Shown here: one piece after another, positions 30,404-38,260 of the stretch | Layout: each line of letters begins with the position of its first letter | Position numbering within the stretch: the stretch's first letter is position 1 | NCBI GenBank assembly: GCA_016177875.1 | Contig: JACOUL010000052.1 | Coordinates: forward strand, 1-64,000 | Reading direction: 5' to 3' | DNA: 64,000 nucleotides | Source of the DNA: Burkholderiales bacterium | GTDB lineage: Bacteria; Pseudomonadota; Gammaproteobacteria; Burkholderiales; Burkholderiaceae_D | Notes under the pieces: generated by a model | What the model was told of the DNA's origin: nothing | Seen by the model: the letters and a program-made list of their open reading frames with translations, nothing else | The model's database searches: none | Position numbers and translations under genes: made by a program

Positions 30404-31584
30404 TTGCCGCCCTCCGTCAATTGCCGTGCGAGACCCCGCAAATATTCATCCTCAATGTGATTGTCCTGCAGCCATTGCAACACAGCTTGTGCCGCTTTTT
30501 CATCTTTCGCCGCCAATGCCGCTTCCAGGAAAATGCGGGCGTCGCGCGGCTCGCGCTGTACTTTCCAATTTTCGCGTGCCAGGTCCAACGCCTGTCGAGC
30601 GTCATTGCGAATGACGAGTGCAAAACGCGCCTCTTCGGCCTGATGGGTTGTATCGCCGCGCATGCGTGCGGCGGCATAACGGTTATCGAGCGCTTTGGCA
30701 CGCTCCTTCGCAGTCGGCGCATTCAACATTTTTTCGGCAAGCGCCAAACGCAGCAATAAAGAATCCGAAGGGGTCCTGGTTTTAAGAAGAGCCACGACTT
30801 CTTCCGGACGCTTTTGGTCCAGCAAAAAATCCGAATAATTCGCCAACAAGAAAGTATCGGTGATTCCAAGCCCCAATGCGTCCTTGAAATGCTTTTCCAC
30901 TTGATCGGAGCGACCAAGCCGTTGCGCCATTTCTGTTAAGCGCATGTTGACCCATAGCTTGTCGTCTTTGCCGGCTTCAGGATGCTTGGCCAACATGTCC
31001 GTCAAGGTTCGATAGGCTGAAGCGGCGTGACCAGTTAATGCATCTGCCATGGCGACACAGCCGGCGACAATCAATTCACCGGACATGCCGGTTAGCGCCT
31101 CGCAATCCGCCCGCCCTTCCTTGTAACGGGCCTGAACGATATGAATCACCGCACGCAGAGCACGAGCCCTGCCGTTTCGCGGATCACGCTCCAGCACTTG
31201 GGTCAAATCTTTAATCGCCCCTGAGAAATCATGCCGAAATTGCGCCAGGCTCGCGCGCAAAACCTGAACCTCGACCGGGGGGTGCGGCATCTCCCACCAC
31301 GGAGCCAACGCCGCTTGCGCGTAGCCGAGGTAGCGAGGGTCACCCTCCTCGGCAACCAGCTCGTAATAACGGCGAGCCAATTTCACCGCAAGATCAACGT
31401 TTTTCGGATTTTGCCGAAGCTCGCGGCGCATTCCCGACAAGTCACGGGCAATAGGATCGTTGGGCTTAAACGGCAAACGTTCAAGCACTTGATTGTCTGA
31501 ATGAGGAATATAGGGTGTCGCGTTTGCCCAATTTAGCCATAGAGATAGCACGCAGCCTAAGGGCAACAAGCGATAAAAAGACAT
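30400..31584 (-). CDS. Exported TPR-repeat protein, operon partner of the HupE-like protein
   Basis: A 394-residue protein of helical repeats (for example AVKLARRYYELVAEEGDPRYLGYAQAAL, LRASLAQFRHDFSGAI and RALRAVIHIVQARY), typical of TPR domains that bind other proteins. ATG at 31584 is preferred because it gives a clean signal peptide ending ANA-TP; an in-frame ATG at 31662 would add 26 hydrophobic residues. It is probably periplasmic and works with the downstream HupE-like protein, with which it shares an ATGA overlap. No specific family name is recognised. Confidence 0.78.
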   Translation of the reverse strand: MSFYRLLPLGCVLSLWLNWANATPYIPHSDNQVLERLPFKPNDPIARDLSGMRRELRQNPKNVDLAVKLARRYYELVAEEGDPRYLGYAQAALAPWWEMPHPPVEVQVLRASLAQFRHDFSGAIKDLTQVLERDPRNGRARALRAVIHIVQARYKEGRADCEALTGMSGELIVAGCVAMADALTGHAASAYRTLTDMLAKHPEAGKDDKLWVNMRLTEMAQRLGRSDQVEKHFKDALGLGITDTFLLANYSDFLLDQKRPEEVVALLKTRTPSDSLLLRLALAEKMLNAPTAKERAKALDNRYAAARMRGDTTHQAEEARFALVIRNDARQALDLARENWKVQREPRDARIFLEAALAAKDEKAAQAVLQWLQDNHIEDEYLRGLARQLTEGGK

Positions 31585-31799
31585 AAGATAGATTAGAAAG
31601 GCCGTGAAGAAAAAAGACGTGAATGATAACAATACCCTCTTTGGTCTTGCAATTTGCTGCATCCCATTCCCGAAGCAAGGCTAAGCTAAGGCGTTGTTCT
31701 AACCTTAATTTTTACGGCCATTTAGCTCGCAAAGGCCAAAATCTTTGTTTTTTACACAAAAATCTGTCAACCGAGTCCGGGCTGTACCGTTATTTGCTC

Positions 31800-31835
31800 T
31801 GATTCGAACAGAATCAAACTCATTAACATGTTAAT
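31800..31835. promoter_or_regulatory. Two palindromes upstream of the Ala/Ser/Lys-rich peptide gene
   Basis: TGATTC-N5-GAATCA (31800-31816) and the perfect 14-bp palindrome ATTAACATGTTAAT (31822-31835) lie just before the ribosome-binding site of the small gene at 31851. They are candidate operators or mRNA hairpins in the divergent region with the TPR gene. Confidence 0.45.
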
Positions 31836-31850
31836 TTGAAGGACTATTAA

Positions 31851-32060
31851 ATGAAAAACCTGATCGCTGCTCTGGTCGCTGGCCTGTTCGCCGCTTCCGC
31901 TTTCGCTGCTTCCCACGCTTCCGCTCCGATGGCTTCCGGCTCCGCTTCCGCTTCCGCACCGGCTGCTTCCGCTTCCGCACCGGCTAAGAAAGCCAAGAAA
32001 GCCAAGAAAGCTAAGAAGGCATCCGCTTCCGCTGAAGCTGCTTCCGCTGCTTCCAAGTAA
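31851..32060 (+). CDS. Small exported Ala/Ser/Lys-rich protein
   Basis: A 69-residue product of very low complexity: a signal peptide (MKNLIAALVAGLFAASAFA), then Ser/Ala/Pro repeats, a basic run of KKA repeats (AKKAKKAKKAKKA) and an Ala/Ser tail. GAAGGA precedes the ATG and a strong terminator follows, so it is a self-contained transcript and a real gene. The mature peptide should be disordered and cationic like histone-H1 tails, suggesting binding to an anionic envelope component or nucleic acid. No function is known to me. Confidence 0.8.
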   Translation: MKNLIAALVAGLFAASAFAASHASAPMASGSASASAPAASASAPAKKAKKAKKAKKASASAEAASAASK

Positions 32061-32080
32061 TTGGATCTTTAGCTTCATCG

Positions 32081-32113
32081 AAAAAGGCAGGATTTTCCTG
32101 CCTTTTTTGTTTT
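32081..32113 (+). terminator. Terminator downstream of the Ala/Ser/Lys-rich peptide gene
   Basis: Stem AAAAAGGCAGG/CCTGCCTTTTTT with loop ATTTT and a T-rich tail, 20 bases after the stop codon. Confidence 0.92.
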
Positions 32114-32163
32114 GCACGACTGCTGTATTATCAGCGTCCGATCTTCAGCACCCTTTCCGCCTC

Positions 32164-32610
32164 ATGAATCGTGCATTTCGATTTTTTTTATTTGGCGCCG
32201 CAGCATTTTGCGCGGGAGTCGGCGCTGTCTTTGCTCAAGCGCCTGTTAAGTTCCGGACTATCCCGCTCAATATTGGAATCCACGTCATTCAGGCTGAGGC
32301 AGCTGCCACACCCGCGCAACGCGAGCACGGCCTGATGTATCGAGAAAAACTGGGGGCAAATGAGGGCATGGTGTTTTTGTTTTCCGAGCCTACCAGCATA
32401 TGCATGTGGATGAAAAATACCCTTATCCCCTTGTCGGTCGCCTTTATCGATGAGCAGGGGAAAATCGTGAATATCGAGGATATGCGGCCACAGACCACCG
32501 ACTCGCATTGCGCAAAAAAACAGGTAAAGTACGCGCTTGAAATGAACCAAGGGTGGTTCCAGCGCCGCAATATTAAGCCGAACGCAGTGGTGGAGGGATT
32601 GCCGCACTAG
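32164..32610 (+). CDS. DUF192-family exported protein
   Basis: A 148-residue protein with a signal peptide (to about VFA-QAP) and the DUF192 fold: EHGLMYREKLGANEGMVFLF, the hallmark CMWMKNTLIPLSVAFID and the C-terminal ALEMNQGWFQRRNIKPNAVV. The family is widespread and small; its function is unsettled. The ATG at 32164 is used because the longer frame starts inside the preceding terminator. A bidirectional terminator separates it from rpsT. Confidence 0.88.
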   Translation: MNRAFRFFLFGAAAFCAGVGAVFAQAPVKFRTIPLNIGIHVIQAEAAATPAQREHGLMYREKLGANEGMVFLFSEPTSICMWMKNTLIPLSVAFIDEQGKIVNIEDMRPQTTDSHCAKKQVKYALEMNQGWFQRRNIKPNAVVEGLPH

Positions 32611-32631
32611 ACATGCGCAATTTAGAAAAGC

Positions 32632-32663
32632 AAAAGCCGCATGTGATACACGCGGCTTTTTTT
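32632..32663. terminator. Bidirectional terminator between DUF192 gene and rpsT
   Basis: Stem AAAAGCCGC/GCGGCTTTT with an 11-base loop, followed by T residues on the plus strand. It lies 21 bases after the DUF192 gene and about 40 bases beyond the rpsT stop on the minus strand. Confidence 0.85.
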
Positions 32664-32701
32664 ATTACGCTAACCGGCCGCAGCCGGCTTCAATACAAGA
32701 C

Positions 32702-32965
32702 TTAAGCCAACGCTTTCAAAGCGGCAGCCAGGCGGCTCTTGTGACGCGCAGCTTTATTCTTGTGGATGATTTGCTTATCGGCGATACGATCGATAGTCGA
32801 AACCGTCGCTTGAAAAACTTGCGTAGCAGCAGCCTTGTCACCGCCGGCGATCGCTTTGCGAACAGTTTTGATAGCCGTGCGCAGCGCGGAACGCTGGCTG
32901 GAATTATGAGCATTCAGCTTGACTGCTTGACGAGCACGTTTGCGCGCTTGTGCGGTATTTGCCAT
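32702..32965 (-). CDS. rpsT: 30S ribosomal protein S20
   Basis: An 87-residue helical, Lys/Arg/Ala-rich 16S rRNA-binding protein with the family start [14 protein letters not shown] and the C-terminal [23 protein letters not shown] precedes the ATG. A clear sigma-70 promoter (33040-33068) drives it, leaving a leader of about 65 bases. Confidence 0.97.
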   Translation of the reverse strand: MANTAQARKRARQAVKLNAHNSSQRSALRTAIKTVRKAIAGGDKAAATQVFQATVSTIDRIADKQIIHKNKAARHKSRLAAALKALA

Positions 32966-33039
32966 GAAAATTTCCTAATCGATGTCGAGTATTGCGCCCT
33001 TGAAAACACCTCAAGGACCAGAATTCTGTAAAGCCTTGC

Positions 33040-33068
33040 ATTATAACGAGTTTTCCCAGATTGAGCAA
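33040..33068 (-). promoter_or_regulatory. Sigma-70 promoter of rpsT
   Basis: Minus-strand -35 TTGCTC (33063-33068) and -10 TATAAT (33040-33045) at exactly 17-base spacing, about 75 bases upstream of the rpsT ATG. Confidence 0.75.
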
Positions 33069-33131
33069 TTACGACAAGCCGACAATTGCCTGAATTTCAT
33101 TGTAGCAACAAATGCAATAGCGAGCGCACGC

Positions 33132-33137
33132 TATAAT
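33132..33137 (+). promoter_or_regulatory. Consensus -10 element abutting murJ
   Basis: TATAAT lies eight bases before the murJ ATG at 33146. If used, transcription would start at or within a few bases of the ATG and give a nearly leaderless mRNA. The matching -35 region is poor. Confidence 0.45.
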
Positions 33138-33145
33138 GGCCTTCC

Positions 33146-34696
33146 ATGAACTTGCATAAAACACTGGCCACCGTCTCCGGCATGACCTTGTTGTCCCGAG
33201 TGACGGGACTACTCCGCGAGTTCTTGATCGCCCGAGCTTTTGGGGCATCGGCTTATACCGACGCATTTTTTGTCGCGTTTCGCATCCCCAACCTCCTACG
33301 CCGGCTATTTGCCGAAGGCGCGTTTTCCCAAGCGTTTGTACCTATTCTTGCCGAATATAAGAACCAAAAAGGTGAGGAGGAAACCCGTCAGCTAGTCGAT
33401 CATGTCGCCACCATTTTGGTGTTGACGCTCATCTTTACATCCGTAGTGGGCATTGTGGCATCGCCACTCGTGGTGTATTTCATCGCTAGCGGCCTCAAAT
33501 CGGAGCCTGCGGTATTCAACTCAGCCGTACTCATGACGCAGATTATGTTTCCGTATATCGGATTCATGTCATTTGTTGCGTTGGCCGGCGGCATTCTGAA
33601 TACATGGCGTGAGTTTAAGATTCCTGCTTTCACGCCCGTATTATTGAACCTTTCTTTCATTGCCGCTTCGCTGTTCGTCGCCCCACATCTTAAACAACCC
33701 GTATACGCGCTTGCGCTTGCAGTGTTGGTAGGCGGCGTTCTACAGCTCGCAATCCAGATTCCCGCCTTAAAGAAAATCGGTATGCTGCCGCGTATCGGTT
33801 TTAATCCACGCACCGCATGGAATGATCAAGGCGTACGGCGTGTTTTAAAACAAATGATCCCGGCTACCGTGGCTGTGTCGGTTAGCCAGATCAGTATCAT
33901 CATCAACACGAACATCGCCTCTCACTTGGAAAAGGGCAGCGTGTCATGGCTCAACTATGCAGACCGCTTGATGGAATTCCCCACCGGCATGTTAGGCGTG
34001 GCGCTTGGAACCATCCTTCTTCCCAGCTTATCCAAGGCCCATGCGGATGGAAATCAAGCGGAATATTCTGCCTTGCTTGACTGGGGCTTGCGCATGACAT
34101 TTCTGCTGGCATTACCAGCGGCAGTAGGGCTGGCAACCTTGTCCTTACCATTGACGACAACACTTTTCCATTACGGTAAGTTCGATACGCAATCCGCGCT
34201 GATGACTCAGCAGGCGTTGATTGCTTATGGTGTCGGTTTACTCGGCCTGATTCAAGTAAAAATCCTGGCACCCGGCTTTTACGCAAAGCAGGATATCAAA
34301 ACGCCCGTCAAGATCGCAATCGGCGTCTTAATCGCTACGCAGCTCATGAACGTTGTCTTTGTTCCGTGGATAAGACATGCGGGCTTGGCGCTTTCGGTAG
34401 GGCTGGGCGCTTGCCTGAATGCCGCTTTTCTCTATTGGGGCTTACGAAAACGCGGCATCTATGTCGCACAAGCAGGCTGGCGCATTTTCCTTGTGAAGCT
34501 GGCAGGCGCGGTGGTATTGATGGCTGGGGTCGGCGTATGGGCGGCCGGGTATTTCGATTGGCTGCAATTACATGCGTATCCGTTCAAACGTATCGGCGCG
34601 TTGGCATTGGTAATGTCAGCATGTGGGGTCACATATTTCGCCGCGCTGTTGGCAATGGGTTTTCGCTTCAGCGATTTCAAGCGCGTTTCCAAATGA
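33146..34696 (+). CDS. murJ: Lipid II flippase MurJ
   Basis: Inner-membrane flippase of the MOP superfamily that moves lipid II to the periplasmic face for peptidoglycan synthesis. The 516-residue protein has about 14 membrane segments, the N-terminal SGMTLLSRVTGLLREFLIA and RIPNLLRRLFAEGAFSQAF, and the later LMEFPTGMLGVALGTILLP. No Shine-Dalgarno sequence is visible and a TATAAT lies eight bases upstream. Next gene follows after six bases. Confidence 0.96.
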   Translation: MNLHKTLATVSGMTLLSRVTGLLREFLIARAFGASAYTDAFFVAFRIPNLLRRLFAEGAFSQAFVPILAEYKNQKGEEETRQLVDHVATILVLTLIFTSVVGIVASPLVVYFIASGLKSEPAVFNSAVLMTQIMFPYIGFMSFVALAGGILNTWREFKIPAFTPVLLNLSFIAASLFVAPHLKQPVYALALAVLVGGVLQLAIQIPALKKIGMLPRIGFNPRTAWNDQGVRRVLKQMIPATVAVSVSQISIIINTNIASHLEKGSVSWLNYADRLMEFPTGMLGVALGTILLPSLSKAHADGNQAEYSALLDWGLRMTFLLALPAAVGLATLSLPLTTTLFHYGKFDTQSALMTQQALIAYGVGLLGLIQVKILAPGFYAKQDIKTPVKIAIGVLIATQLMNVVFVPWIRHAGLALSVGLGACLNAAFLYWGLRKRGIYVAQAGWRIFLVKLAGAVVLMAGVGVWAAGYFDWLQLHAYPFKRIGALALVMSACGVTYFAALLAMGFRFSDFKRVSK

Positions 34697-34702
34697 GGCG
34701 GA

Positions 34703-35536
34703 ATGATCAACGCACTTGATTATTTTTCCGCGCTGGTGCAACAGGACGATGCCATCCCCCTGTTCGAAGCGGCGCTGTCGATTGCACAGGATGCCGATCC
34801 TGATCTTGATTTGACTGAAATTCAAGTTGCGGTGGACACATTCGGCGCCAAACTTCGCCAGCGCCTACCAAGCGACGCCTCCGCCATTCAGAAGATACGC
34901 ATGCTTAATCATTTTTTCTACAATGAGCTGGGCTTCGCGGGCAATATCAACGATTATTACGATCCCAACAATAGCTATTTGCATCGCGTAATCGCAACGC
35001 GGCGCGGCATTCCGATTTCTCTAGCAGTGATTTACATGGAACTGGCGAATCAAATCGATTTGAATGTGCGAGGAGTTTCTTTCCCTGGACACTTTCTGAT
35101 GAAACTATCGGTGCCCGCGGGCGAAATTATTCTTGACCCCTTCAATGGCGCCAGTCTGTCACGCGAAGAATTGGAAGAATGGCTGGATGCCTTTTTCAAG
35201 GAAACGCCACCGCATGATTTTCCTTTAGGCGCTTATCTGCAGTCAGCTAATCCGCGTGAAATTCTCGTACGCATGCTGCATAACTTGAAGACTCTATTCA
35301 CCGAACGCCAAGATTGGCAACGCATCCTTGAAGTGCAGCATCGCTTAGTCATCCTTCTGCCGGACGAAATCGATGAGCGCCGCGACCGCGGTTTGGCCTA
35401 TGCCCAGCTTGATTGCCCGCAAGCCGCACTAGAAGACTTGCAAGCTTATCTTGCTCAGAGGCCGTACGCAGCCGATGCAGCGGCGCTACGAGAACAATTG
35501 CCAGGCTTACGGCGCGCAAGCAACCGCTTGAATTAA
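34703..35536 (+). CDS. SirB1-family transglutaminase-like/TPR protein
   Basis: A 277-residue protein of the SirB1/YchA family: an N-terminal helical region, a transglutaminase-like core with FFYNELGFAGNINDYYDPNNSYL and RRGIPISLAVIYMELA plus GVSFPGHFLMKL, and C-terminal TPR-like helices (DRGLAYAQLDCPQAALEDL). The catalytic Cys of transglutaminases is not evident, so a binding role is likely. GAGG lies before the ATG and only six bases separate it from murJ. Its last four bases overlap the convergent uup gene. Confidence 0.85.
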   Translation: MINALDYFSALVQQDDAIPLFEAALSIAQDADPDLDLTEIQVAVDTFGAKLRQRLPSDASAIQKIRMLNHFFYNELGFAGNINDYYDPNNSYLHRVIATRRGIPISLAVIYMELANQIDLNVRGVSFPGHFLMKLSVPAGEIILDPFNGASLSREELEEWLDAFFKETPPHDFPLGAYLQSANPREILVRMLHNLKTLFTERQDWQRILEVQHRLVILLPDEIDERRDRGLAYAQLDCPQAALEDLQAYLAQRPYAADAAALREQLPGLRRASNRLN

Positions 35537-37443
35537 TTTTTCTTGGCGATCGCTTCGATTGCTTCCCATTGTTCCAGGTACTGTAAGAGCAGCTCGTCGA
35601 TTTCGGCGTAGCGCTGATTGAGCTGTTGCACTTCCTGTGGCTGTTTGTTGTACAGATCGGGATCGGCAAGACGCTCACCAATGGTCTTTTGCTCAACTTC
35701 CAGCTGCCCAATCAAGATCGGCAGCTCCTCCAAGGCACGCTGTTCCTTGTAGCTCAATTTTCTGGGCTTAGCAATCGATTGCGACGCGTCTTTCTCGATG
35801 GATTTTTCCTGCTTTGCGACCGATTTCACAGAGCTAGCGCCTTGGACCGCCGGACGCATTCTTTCCCAGTCACTATAGCCGCCCACATACTCACGCCACA
35901 TACCATTGCCTTCAGATACGATGACTTGCGTCACAACGTTATCCAAGAACATGCGATCGTGGCTGACCAAGAATACGGTGCCTTCATAGTCCTGCAGAAG
36001 CTCTTCCAACAATTCGAGGGTATCGATATCCAAATCGTTGGTGGGTTCATCGAGCACCAACACATTTGCCGGCTTGGCAAATAGCCGAGCGAGCAAAAGA
36101 CGATTGCGCTCGCCGCCCGACAATGACTTAACGGGTGAGCGTGCACGTTCCGGCGCGAACAGAAAATCGCTTAGATACGTCATGGCATGCTTCCTTTGAC
36201 CATTGATCTCAACCCAATCACTGCCGGGCGAAATCGTATCGGCCAAGCTGGCTTCTTCATTGAGCTGAGCACGCATTTGATCAAAATAGGCAACTTGCAA
36301 ACGCGTCCCCTGGCGCACCGTGCCGCTATCGGGCTGCACTTCGCCGAGAATGAGTTTCAGCAGGGTCGTCTTGCCGGCGCCGTTGGGGCCGATCAAACCA
36401 ACCTTATCGCCGCGTAGAATGGTATCCGTGAAATCGCGAACAATTATTTTGCTGCCATAGCTCTTGTCGACATTTGTCAGCTCCGCGACAATCTTGCCGG
36501 AACGCTCTCCCGATGCCACATCCAACCTGACTTGCCCTTGTTGTTCACGCCTTTGACCGCGAGTACGACGCAGATCCTCCAGTCGCTTAACACGCCCTTC
36601 ATTCCGCGTGCGTCGCGCCTCGACTCCCTTCCGTATCCATACTTCTTCTTGGGCGAGGAACTTGTCGAATTTAGCGTTTTCGACAGCTTCGATTTCGAGC
36701 TGTTCTTTCTTGCGCGTTTGATAGGCGCTGAAATTGCCGGGGAAAGACAATAATCGGCCCCGATCCAATTCGACAATGCGAGTAGCGACGTTGTCAAGAA
36801 AGCGGCGATCATGCGTGATGAACAAAACGCTTCCTTTATAGTCTCGCAGCAAACCTTCAAGCCAGACGATGGAAGTGAAATCCAGATGGTTAGTCGGCTC
36901 ATCCAGCAGCAGCACATCAGGCGCGCTCACCAACGCGCACGCCAGCGCGACACGCTTTTGCATGCCGCCGGAAAGCGTTCCGATAATTGCATTCTTGTCG
37001 AGATTTAATCGATCAAGCGTAGCTTCGACCCGATTTTTCAAATTCCACGCGTCTGCGGCATCGAGCTTAACCTGGATCGCGTGCATTTGCTCCATCACCG
37101 CGGCATCATTGTCGCCGCCCAGCCGACCGGTCAAGGTTTCGTATTCGATGAGCAAGGCCTGCAAGTTACTTAGGCCGGATGCAACCGCGTCATACACGGA
37201 TTGGTCGGGGTCGAACTGCGGTTCTTGTTCGACATAGGCAATCTTTACACCATGCTGCATCACCATCAAGCCGTCATCGAGCTTCGCCTTACCGGCAATG
37301 ATTTTCAGCAGCGAAGATTTGCCGGTGCCGTTACGGCCGATAAGGCCGACCCGTTCGCCTAATTCAAGCGAAAATTCTGCATGGTCGAGCAAAGCGACGT
37401 GGCCGAACGCCAGTTGTGCATCGGATAAGGAAATGACTGCCAT
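35533..37443 (-). CDS. uup: ABC-F family ATPase Uup
   Basis: A 636-residue ABC-F protein with two ATP-binding cassettes (Walker A GRNGTGKSS and GPNGAGKTT; signatures LSGGMQKR and LSGGERNR), no membrane segments, and a C-terminal coiled-coil extension (KLSYKEQRALEELP onward) that marks Uup rather than EttA. Uup affects transposon precise excision and acts on ribosomes or branched DNA. It lies on the opposite strand from murJ and upstream, divergent, from tRNA-Arg. Confidence 0.93.
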   Translation of the reverse strand: MAVISLSDAQLAFGHVALLDHAEFSLELGERVGLIGRNGTGKSSLLKIIAGKAKLDDGLMVMQHGVKIAYVEQEPQFDPDQSVYDAVASGLSNLQALLIEYETLTGRLGGDNDAAVMEQMHAIQVKLDAADAWNLKNRVEATLDRLNLDKNAIIGTLSGGMQKRVALACALVSAPDVLLLDEPTNHLDFTSIVWLEGLLRDYKGSVLFITHDRRFLDNVATRIVELDRGRLLSFPGNFSAYQTRKKEQLEIEAVENAKFDKFLAQEEVWIRKGVEARRTRNEGRVKRLEDLRRTRGQRREQQGQVRLDVASGERSGKIVAELTNVDKSYGSKIIVRDFTDTILRGDKVGLIGPNGAGKTTLLKLILGEVQPDSGTVRQGTRLQVAYFDQMRAQLNEEASLADTISPGSDWVEINGQRKHAMTYLSDFLFAPERARSPVKSLSGGERNRLLLARLFAKPANVLVLDEPTNDLDIDTLELLEELLQDYEGTVFLVSHDRMFLDNVVTQVIVSEGNGMWREYVGGYSDWERMRPAVQGASSVKSVAKQEKSIEKDASQSIAKPRKLSYKEQRALEELPILIGQLEVEQKTIGERLADPDLYNKQPQEVQQLNQRYAEIDELLLQYLEQWEAIEAIAKKN

Positions 37444-37520
37444 GGCTGCCTGCTAAAGAAGGAAGTCCGCATTGTACCGATAGCGGTGCGATTCACGCCA
37501 TCTTTGACATCCGGGTCGGC

Positions 37521-37526
37521 TATAAT
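37521..37526 (+). promoter_or_regulatory. -10 element of the tRNA-Arg gene with GC-rich discriminator
   Basis: Perfect TATAAT followed by CCGGGGGCGC, a discriminator type associated with growth-rate (stringent) control of stable RNA genes. The tRNA begins 42 bases downstream. A TTGACA upstream (37504-37509) is too close (11 bases) to be the paired -35. Confidence 0.6.
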
Positions 37527-37568
37527 CCGGGGGCGCTAGACGGACTTCTTTCGTTAGGCGCTAAGCGT

Positions 37569-37643
37569 CTCGCCGTAGTTCAATGGATAGAACGAGTGCC
37601 TCCTAAGCGCTAGATACAGGTTCGATTCCTGTCGGCGGGACCA
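37569..37643 (+). tRNA. tRNA-Arg (anticodon CCU)
   Basis: A 75-base cloverleaf with encoded CCA. The acceptor CTCGCCG pairs with CGGCGGG (one G-U), the D stem is GTTC/GAAC, the anticodon stem is AGTGC/GCGCT with loop CTCCTAA giving anticodon CCT, and the T arm is ACAGG-TTCGATT-CCTGT. It reads the rare codon AGG. No integrase or attachment-site duplication is visible nearby. Confidence 0.96.
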
Positions 37644-37689
37644 AGTCGAGTCGCCATTCCTGACAGCAATCGCATTGCATGAATCCGCT

Positions 37690-37944
37690 CTAACTGCAAC
37701 AACCACCGCAACACGCTCCTTCTTCCCTATTTGGAACTTCAGTAGATTCATATCCTGCCTTTGCGAGAACTTCTTGCAACGAGCCCACATTGACACTCTG
37801 CTCATCGAATTTGACTTCCGCCTGAGTTCTTTGCAAAGAAATACGTATGCCGGCCACGCCCTGAATGGTGCTCAAGGCATTGGCAACGGCATGGGCAATC
37901 TGTTCGCTGACCATACTGGGAATCTTTAAAGTGTGGATTTGCAT
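37690..37944 (-). CDS. HMA-like small protein lacking CxxC, with cysteine-rich C-terminal tail
   Basis: An 84-residue protein with the beta-alpha-beta pattern of heavy-metal-associated (CopZ-like) domains: QIHTLKIPSMVSEQIAHAVANAL then GIRISLQRTQAEVKFDEQSV and LQEVLAKAGYES. The metal-binding CxxC expected after the first strand is absent (IPSMVSEQ), but the C-terminus carries ACCGGCC. It may bind metal through this tail or be a structural variant. The ATG at 37944 with GAGAG upstream matches the fold start. Confidence 0.75.
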   Translation of the reverse strand: MQIHTLKIPSMVSEQIAHAVANALSTIQGVAGIRISLQRTQAEVKFDEQSVNVGSLQEVLAKAGYESTEVPNREEGACCGGCCS

Positions 37945-38173
37945 GAAATTTCTCTCTTCAAAATTAACCATCCCTTCCATCCCGGAAGAAACCAGATCGA
38001 TGGTACGTGAGAGAAAGAGCGCAAATAAATGATGCAGATTAATTTTTTCGAGTAAAGCGCGATGTTGCTCCAGAACAGGCCTGGGCGCGGAACTCGGTTC
38101 TGCAAAAGTCTTCTAAAAAATTGCAGGCAATTTGCCAAGAATACTTCGCGGCATCCTTGCAAAAGGAGTTCAC

Positions 38174-38260
38174 ATGAAAATCCCGCTACTCGTATTTTCT
38201 ATACTGCTAGCGATGCTCATCGGCTTGTCGTTTATCTTTACCGTACTGATCCCGAACTAA
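38174..38260 (+). CDS. 28-residue hydrophobic peptide with strong ribosome-binding site
   Basis: ATG at 38174 is preceded at ideal spacing by AAAAGGAG. The 28-codon ORF encodes one membrane-spanning helix (core LLVFSILLAMLIGLSFIFTV) with a single N-terminal Lys and ends IPN. Its last four bases overlap the end of the convergent GST gene. Size, hydrophobicity and initiation signal fit a small membrane protein; no family is recognised. Confidence 0.6.
   Translation: MKIPLLVFSILLAMLIGLSFIFTVLIPN

Noticed and set aside
31847..32056. 69-codon minus-strand ORF opposite the Ala/Ser/Lys-rich peptide
   Set aside because: Mirror of repeated Ala/Ser/Lys codons. The plus-strand frame has the signal peptide, ribosome-binding site and terminator.
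37504..37526. Consensus TTGACA/TATAAT promoter before the tRNA
   Set aside because: The two hexamers are only 11 bases apart, too close to serve as a -35/-10 pair, so only the -10 is kept.
37569..37643. tRNA-Arg as an integration site of a genomic island
   Set aside because: No integrase, no duplicated tRNA 3' end and no composition change in the flanks within the window.
37926..38162. 78-codon minus-strand ORF upstream of the HMA-like gene
   Set aside because: It overlaps the HMA-like gene start in another frame, lacks a ribosome-binding site, and the plus-strand small ORF signal at 38161-38174 is stronger.
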